NCBI RefSeq assembly: GCF_019904235.1 | Contig: NZ_CP063202.1 | Location: 620,001 to 684,000, forward strand | DNA from: Erythrobacter sp. SCSIO 43205 | GTDB lineage: Bacteria > Pseudomonadota > Alphaproteobacteria > Sphingomonadales > Sphingomonadaceae | Reading direction: 5' to 3' | Length of the DNA: 64,000 nt | Position numbers and translations under genes: made by a program | Shown here: one piece after another, positions 59,945-64,000 of the stretch | How the letters are laid out: the number at the start of each line of letters is the position of its first letter | How positions within the stretch are numbered: position 1 is the first letter of the stretch | The notes under the pieces: generated by a model | Databases searched by the model: none | What the model was told of the DNA's origin: nothing | The model's input: the letters and a program-made list of their open reading frames with translations, nothing else

Positions 59945-60616
59945 ATGTGGCAGCTTTATCAATTCCCCCTTTGTCCGTTCTCCCGCAAAATCCGCTTGCT
60001 GATGGCGGAGAAGGGCATTGGCTATGATCTGGTGCGCGAAGACCCTTGGGCCCCGTCTGAGATGTTTCACAATCTGAACGCGGCGGGCACCACGCCTGTC
60101 GTCGTGGATGAGCAAAAGGGCATCACGCTTGCCGACAGCCGTGCGATTGCGGAATATCTTGAGGAGACGGTCGATACAAAACCCATGATCAATGGGACTG
60201 CGGCCAACCGCGCCGAAATCCGCCGCCTTGTCGCTTTGTTCGATGAAAATTTCTACCGGGATGTGACCGCGCCTCTACTGCTCGAGCGGATGAAAAAGCG
60301 CATCATCTATAAACAACCCCCTGACAGCCGGGCTTTGCGCGAGGCCATGCGCAACGCACACGGCCACCTCGATTATATGGATTGGCTCATTGATAATCGC
60401 CCGTGGTTGGCAGGCTCCACGATGAGCCTTGCTGACCTTGCCGCAGCGGCTCAGATCAGTGTGGCTGATTACCTTGGCGGGATTGATTGGAACGGGCATG
60501 AGCAAACGCGCGGCTGGTATTCGGTGTTCAAAAGCCGCCCCAGTTTCCGTCCGCTCCTGTCCGAGCGCATGGATGTGATCAAACCGCCTGAGCACTACGC
60601 ACTAGTTGATGGGTAG
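59945..60616 (+). CDS. fzlA: GST-fold protein, probable FtsZ-binding FzlA
   Basis: 223-residue glutathione S-transferase-fold protein. The thioredoxin-like N-terminus is MWQLYQFPLCPFSRKIRLLM with TLADSRAIAEYLEE, and the C-terminal helical domain has WLAGSTMSLADLAAAAQISV. It ends KPPEHYALVDG, which resembles the conserved C-terminal tail of alphaproteobacterial FzlA, a protein that binds FtsZ and is important for constriction. An ordinary GST is the alternative. ATG 59945 is the family start; the frame continues upstream into the previous gene without support. Proximity to a PBP1A gene is in line with a division role. Confidence 0.75.
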   Translation: MWQLYQFPLCPFSRKIRLLMAEKGIGYDLVREDPWAPSEMFHNLNAAGTTPVVVDEQKGITLADSRAIAEYLEETVDTKPMINGTAANRAEIRRLVALFDENFYRDVTAPLLLERMKKRIIYKQPPDSRALREAMRNAHGHLDYMDWLIDNRPWLAGSTMSLADLAAAAQISVADYLGGIDWNGHEQTRGWYSVFKSRPSFRPLLSERMDVIKPPEHYALVDG

Positions 60617-60676
60617 ATCACCCTTGCACCTTTGGCATGGGCTTCCGATATGGTTGTCACAAGAGAAGAGGCCCCC

Positions 60677-61081
60677 ATGTCCCACGATCCCAAAACCATC
60701 ACCGAAGACGAGTGGCGTGAACGCCTGAGTGCTGAGCAGTTCCATATCCTGCGCGAAGCAGGAACGGAACGCGCTTTTACTGGCAAATACGACAAGTTTT
60801 ACGAGAAAGGCGAATATATGTGCGCCGCGTGCGGCACGCGCCTGTTCATCTCGGCTGCCAAATACAATTCAGGTTGCGGCTGGCCCGCTTTCACAAAGCC
60901 CGCCGATGAAGAGGTTATCGACGAGCACCGCGATGTTTCATTCGGGATGATCCGCACCGAAGTGCGCTGTGGCAATTGCAACAGCCATCTGGGCCATGTC
61001 TTCCCCGACGGTCCGCCAGAAGAAGGCGGCCTTCGTTATTGCATCAACTCCGCCGCACTCGAATTCGCGCCAGAAGACTAA
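60677..61081 (+). CDS. msrB: Peptide-methionine (R)-S-oxide reductase MsrB
   Basis: Repairs oxidised methionine (R-sulfoxide) in proteins (134 residues). Two zinc-binding pairs are visible, CAAC and CGNC. The catalytic cysteine is C122 in RYCINSAALEF. The core motifs YNSGCGWPAF and SHLGHVFPDG are complete. ATG 60677 has AGAGG 5 nt upstream, and a TTG 45 nt earlier is not needed. No msrA is adjacent. Confidence 0.96.
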   Translation: MSHDPKTITEDEWRERLSAEQFHILREAGTERAFTGKYDKFYEKGEYMCAACGTRLFISAAKYNSGCGWPAFTKPADEEVIDEHRDVSFGMIRTEVRCGNCNSHLGHVFPDGPPEEGGLRYCINSAALEFAPED

Positions 61082-61189
61082 TAGCCCGGCGCTTGTTCAG
61101 GCGAATAAACGCTCAGCTAGGCGCGAATAAGACTCGTTTCATGGGGATGACGCTCAGCTTTGTGTTCACCCCACGTTACAACTTGCTTA

Positions 61190-61202
61190 GACATATTATG
61201 TC
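61190..61202. promoter_or_regulatory. Short palindrome upstream of PBP1A
   Basis: GACATA-T-TATGTC (13 nt, 6-bp arms) in an AT-richer patch 47-59 nt before the PBP1A start. It overlaps a TATTAT sequence that could be a -10 box, but I see no well-spaced -35 box. An operator is possible and unproven. Confidence 0.3.
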
Positions 61203-61248
61203 ATAAATTGGGCAAGTGGCCCCCACGCAAAAGGTTTGATCGAGTTGA

Positions 61249-63474
61249 ATGTCGAAGCGGGGTGACAGCCTTTCAAACAAGAACAAGCGCGGTGCACGCC
61301 GCGGGGCGAGCGAGCGCGCTGGCTCGGCTGGTAAGAAATCAGCCAAGAAGAAGACCACTCTGAACAGAGACGCACCTTCGCCATTTTGGAAATGGACTAA
61401 GCGCCTCATCGGTTTTGGCGCATTGGCGGGGGTCCTGGGCGCAGTATTCCTTGCCGTTGCCGTGGGCATGGCCGCGCGTTCGCTGCCTAGTTTTTATCAA
61501 CTGCAATCAAGTCAGGCGGGGCAAACCATCCGTGTCCTGTCGCGAGATGGCAGTGAGATTGTCGAAATCGGCCCAAGTTTCGGCGAATGGCTCGATTACG
61601 AAGAGATCCCGCAAAATATGCGCAACGCCATGATCGCGGTGGAGGACAAGCGTTTCCACTCGCACTACGGCATTGATCCAATCCGTTTGACCGGCGCCAT
61701 CGTTGAAGGGGTCACGGGCGCCCGCTCTCGCTTGGGCGGAACGTCAACCATCACGCAGCAATTGGCGCGCAATTTGTTTTTGTCCTCGAACCGCACGGTT
61801 GACCGAAAGGTGCGCGAGGCGGTGTTGGCGATGGCGCTCGAATGGAAATTCTCCAAAGAGCAAATTTTAGAGCTTTACCTGAACAAAGTGTATTTCGGCG
61901 GCGGGGCCTATGGGGTGGACTCAGCGTCTCGCAAATTCTTCAGCCACCCTGGCCGCGAGCTTAGCGTGGCCGAAGCTTCAATCATCGCAGGCCTCGTAAA
62001 AGCGCCAAGCCGTTACTCTCCTACAGCCGATGTGCAGGCTGCTGTCGACCGCGCTAGCGTCGTGCTGCGCCTCATGCGCGAGCAAGGCTATATCACCGCC
62101 GATCAGGCTTCGGTCGATGTCGATGCGGTGCAGTTGAAACAGCAAGCGGGGCAAAACTCGGTGCGTTATTTCACCGATTATGTGTTGCCGCAGCTGGATC
62201 TCATCCTGCCGGAAACCAATGCGCCATTGGAGGTCTGGACGACGCTCGATGTTGGAATGCAGCGCGCCGCGACCGCTGCGGTTGCATCAAATGCGCCAGA
62301 GGGTGCGCAAGGGGCATTGGTGAGCCTTGACCGCGACGGGGCGATCTTGGCGCTGGTAGGCGGCACCGATTATGTCGAAAGCAACTTCAACCGCGCAACC
62401 AATGCAATGCGTCAGCCGGGCTCTTCGTGGAAGCTGTTCGTTTATCTTGCCGCTTTGGAAAAAGGTTACACGCCAGATGATCGGGTGGTCGATACCCCTG
62501 TAACGATCGACGGATGGAGCCCGCGCAATTCCAATGGCCGCAATGTGGGCGAGACGAATTTGCGCACCGCCTTTGCCTATTCGATCAACACCGTGGCGGC
62601 TCAATTGGGCAATGAAGTGGGCTTTGGCACCGTTGCTTCGATGGCGCGGCGCTTTGGCGTGAGTTCGCCCATTTCGACATTCCCTTCGATGGTGCTGGGT
62701 TCTTCCGAAGTGCGGCTCATTGAAATGACGCAGGCCTTCGCCGGGATTTCAGCGCGGGGCATGAAGGTGATGCCTTATGGTATAACCAAAGTCGTCACCG
62801 CCGATGGGGAAACGATTTACGAGCACGAAAGCCCGCGCGAAAACAAGGTTGTACCTGACTATGTCGCCGCTGGCATTACCGATCTCCTGCAAGCTGCGGT
62901 GCAAACAGGCACAGGCCGCGCAGCGCAGATCGGGAGGCCTGTTGCAGGCAAGACCGGGACGACCAGTTCGAACAAGGATGGGTGGTTCGTGGGCTTTTCA
63001 AGCGGGATAACGACCGGGGTCTGGATGGGCCGCGACGATGCAAAGGCGGTCCCCGGTCTTCAAGGAGGCCGCGCGCCTGCAAGAGCTTTTGCTGCTTATA
63101 TGCGCTATGCGGTGAAAGACCGCCCTGAAGAGGAGTTCGACACTGAATTGAACCTGCCGGAATGGGCGCTTGAGCCTGATGAAGAGGCGTTGTTTGGCGA
63201 CCCGGATGACTATTACTTCATCGATGAACAAGGCAATCTGATTGAGCCGGGTCGGCGCGATCCGGAAAGCCCTGCGTTCGATATTGAAGGGGAGCGCAGC
63301 CCCGGCGCTGTTGTTGAGCCGCCTGCTGCGGTGAGCGATGATTTCCTCGATGAAGCACTTGGGCGCAATCCGTCCCCGCCTCAGCCGCAGCGTCCGCGTC
63401 CAAACCCGACCCCGCGACAACCCGCCCCGCCTCCACAATCGGTGAGCGACCCCAATTTTCTGGACGATGGATAA
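61249..63474 (+). CDS. mrcA: Bifunctional penicillin-binding protein 1A (glycosyltransferase/transpeptidase)
   Basis: Class A PBP that polymerises and cross-links peptidoglycan (741 residues). A basic cytoplasmic N-terminus of about 45 residues precedes one membrane helix (LIGFGALAGVLGAVFLAVAV). The GT51 domain has the catalytic E132 in VEDKRFHSHYG and STITQQLARNLFLSSNRTVD, then KVYFGGGAYG. The transpeptidase domain has S392-x-x-K395 (GSSWKLF), SxN in YSINTVA and KTGTT (K568). The C-terminus is a Pro-rich tail (about 690-741). The ribosome-binding site is weak. An intrinsic terminator follows. Confidence 0.95.
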   Translation: MSKRGDSLSNKNKRGARRGASERAGSAGKKSAKKKTTLNRDAPSPFWKWTKRLIGFGALAGVLGAVFLAVAVGMAARSLPSFYQLQSSQAGQTIRVLSRDGSEIVEIGPSFGEWLDYEEIPQNMRNAMIAVEDKRFHSHYGIDPIRLTGAIVEGVTGARSRLGGTSTITQQLARNLFLSSNRTVDRKVREAVLAMALEWKFSKEQILELYLNKVYFGGGAYGVDSASRKFFSHPGRELSVAEASIIAGLVKAPSRYSPTADVQAAVDRASVVLRLMREQGYITADQASVDVDAVQLKQQAGQNSVRYFTDYVLPQLDLILPETNAPLEVWTTLDVGMQRAATAAVASNAPEGAQGALVSLDRDGAILALVGGTDYVESNFNRATNAMRQPGSSWKLFVYLAALEKGYTPDDRVVDTPVTIDGWSPRNSNGRNVGETNLRTAFAYSINTVAAQLGNEVGFGTVASMARRFGVSSPISTFPSMVLGSSEVRLIEMTQAFAGISARGMKVMPYGITKVVTADGETIYEHESPRENKVVPDYVAAGITDLLQAAVQTGTGRAAQIGRPVAGKTGTTSSNKDGWFVGFSSGITTGVWMGRDDAKAVPGLQGGRAPARAFAAYMRYAVKDRPEEEFDTELNLPEWALEPDEEALFGDPDDYYFIDEQGNLIEPGRRDPESPAFDIEGERSPGAVVEPPAAVSDDFLDEALGRNPSPPQPQRPRPNPTPRQPAPPPQSVSDPNFLDDG

Positions 63475-63510
63475 AGCGGCGCTGCAGCAATCAAGAGCAC
63501 GCAAAACAAA

Positions 63511-63550
63511 GAAAAACCCCCGGTAGCCTGATGGCCGCCGGGGGTTTTTC
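63511..63550. terminator. Bidirectional intrinsic terminator, PBP1A / degP
   Basis: A 12-bp perfect stem (63512-63523 with 63538-63549) begins with A5 and ends with T5, with an extra GCC/GGC pair in the loop. It lies between the convergent PBP1A and DegP-like genes and fits termination in both directions. Confidence 0.9.
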
Positions 63551-63572
63551 ATTTGTTAGCTTGCCTTGGCGA

Positions 63573-64000
63573 TCAGTTGCGCAGGCGGATGGGCAGGAAG
63601 CGTGGCGGTTGACCACGGCGCTGGATCCGCAGCAACACCGCGTCGCGGCCCTCTGCTTCGGCCGCTGCAATCTGTTCGCGCAGATCGTCCACCGATGCAA
63701 CTTCCTGATAATTCGCCGACAAGATCACATCACCGCGGCGAAGACCTTTACGGCCCGAGTCAGAGTTTGGATCAACCGCGCCGATCACAAGGCCGGTGGT
63801 ATCCTCAGGCACACCCAGGCTGCGGGCGATGCGCGCGGTCATTTCGAGCACTTGCAGGCCCAGCTTTTCAGCGACTTCGTCATCGGTTTGATCCGGATCC
63901 ATCGGCTCGTCCGAATCCGGGTCAAATGCTTGCGCCTGCTGAGCGAGCTCTTCTTCGCTAGGGCGACGGGCGAGCGTCGTGTTGAGCGTCACGCGGCGAC
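63573..64000 (-). CDS. degP: DegP/HtrA-type periplasmic serine protease, C-terminal part (cut by window edge)
   Basis: The open frame continues past the right window edge, so only about the last 142 codons are seen. The part at the edge (RRVTLNTTLARRP) looks like the end of PDZ1, followed by an acidic linker (FDPDSDEPMDPDQTDDEVAE) and a second PDZ domain (GLVIGAVDPNSDSGRKGLRR; GDVILSANYQEVASVDDLRE). This matches the C-terminus of Do-family proteases that remove misfolded envelope proteins. The catalytic domain is not visible, so protease activity is inferred. It shares a terminator with PBP1A. Confidence 0.82.
   Translation of the reverse strand, partial: RRVTLNTTLARRPSEEELAQQAQAFDPDSDEPMDPDQTDDEVAEKLGLQVLEMTARIARSLGVPEDTTGLVIGAVDPNSDSGRKGLRRGDVILSANYQEVASVDDLREQIAAAEAEGRDAVLLRIQRRGQPPRFLPIRLRN

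Overview
The window reads as one continuous piece of chromosome from an alphaproteobacterium of the order Sphingomonadales, most likely an Erythrobacteraceae-like marine bacterium. This rests on protein similarity remembered from that group and on the gene neighbourhoods ftsE-ftsX, hisC-tyrC and metX-metW; no database was searched. The DNA is GC-rich and densely coding, with many 1-4 nt start/stop overlaps. I see no insertion sequence, prophage or CRISPR array.

Region 1 (1-31.5 kb) is a nearly complete flagellar locus. A forward operon runs flgB-C-D-E-F-G-H-I-J-K-L, then motA and motB, then two accessory genes: a two-domain HAD-type protein and a small-molecule-type methyltransferase that may modify flagellin or its glycan. 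A single flagellin gene lies on the reverse strand with its own terminator. A second forward operon starts with a sigma-54 activator (FlbD-like, no receiver domain) and continues fliE-F-G-H-I-J-K-L-M-N-O-P-Q-R, flhB, fliD, fliS. Several parts are unusual: a FliM without the N-terminal CheY-binding peptide, a FliN with its SpoA domain at the N-terminus and a long tail, short FlgD and FlgE, a FliF with a highly charged cytoplasmic insert, and an FlhB cleavage site reading NPMH instead of NPTH. flhA, fliA, flgA and the che genes are not in the window.

Region 2 (31.5-34.8 kb) holds an alpha/beta hydrolase and NhaA (reverse), a flavin reductase-like protein (forward), and a hotdog thioesterase that ends a long reverse operon.

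Region 3 (34.4-47.7 kb) is the most interesting accessory locus. It is a reverse-strand operon of an outer-membrane two-partner-secretion (TPS) transporter, a 2709-residue secreted adhesin-like protein, an exported TPR-CHAT caspase-fold protease and the thioesterase, joined by 1-18 nt junctions. I propose a TPS system with its own periplasmic processing protease. The adhesin has only two cysteines, six residues apart, followed by an acidic tail and a distinct C-terminus.

Region 4 (47.7-64 kb) is mostly housekeeping: a secreted S9 peptidase, tRNA-Leu(GAG), a zinc-ribbon membrane protein, ftsE-ftsX, a DUF218 protein, a PlsC-type acyltransferase, tyrC-hisC, metX-metW, a VOC protein, a FzlA-like GST-fold protein, msrB, PBP1A and the 3' end of a DegP/HtrA protease gene cut by the window edge. 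Two large GC-rich palindromes (13.3 and 58.9 kb) sit between convergent genes and look like members of one repeat family.
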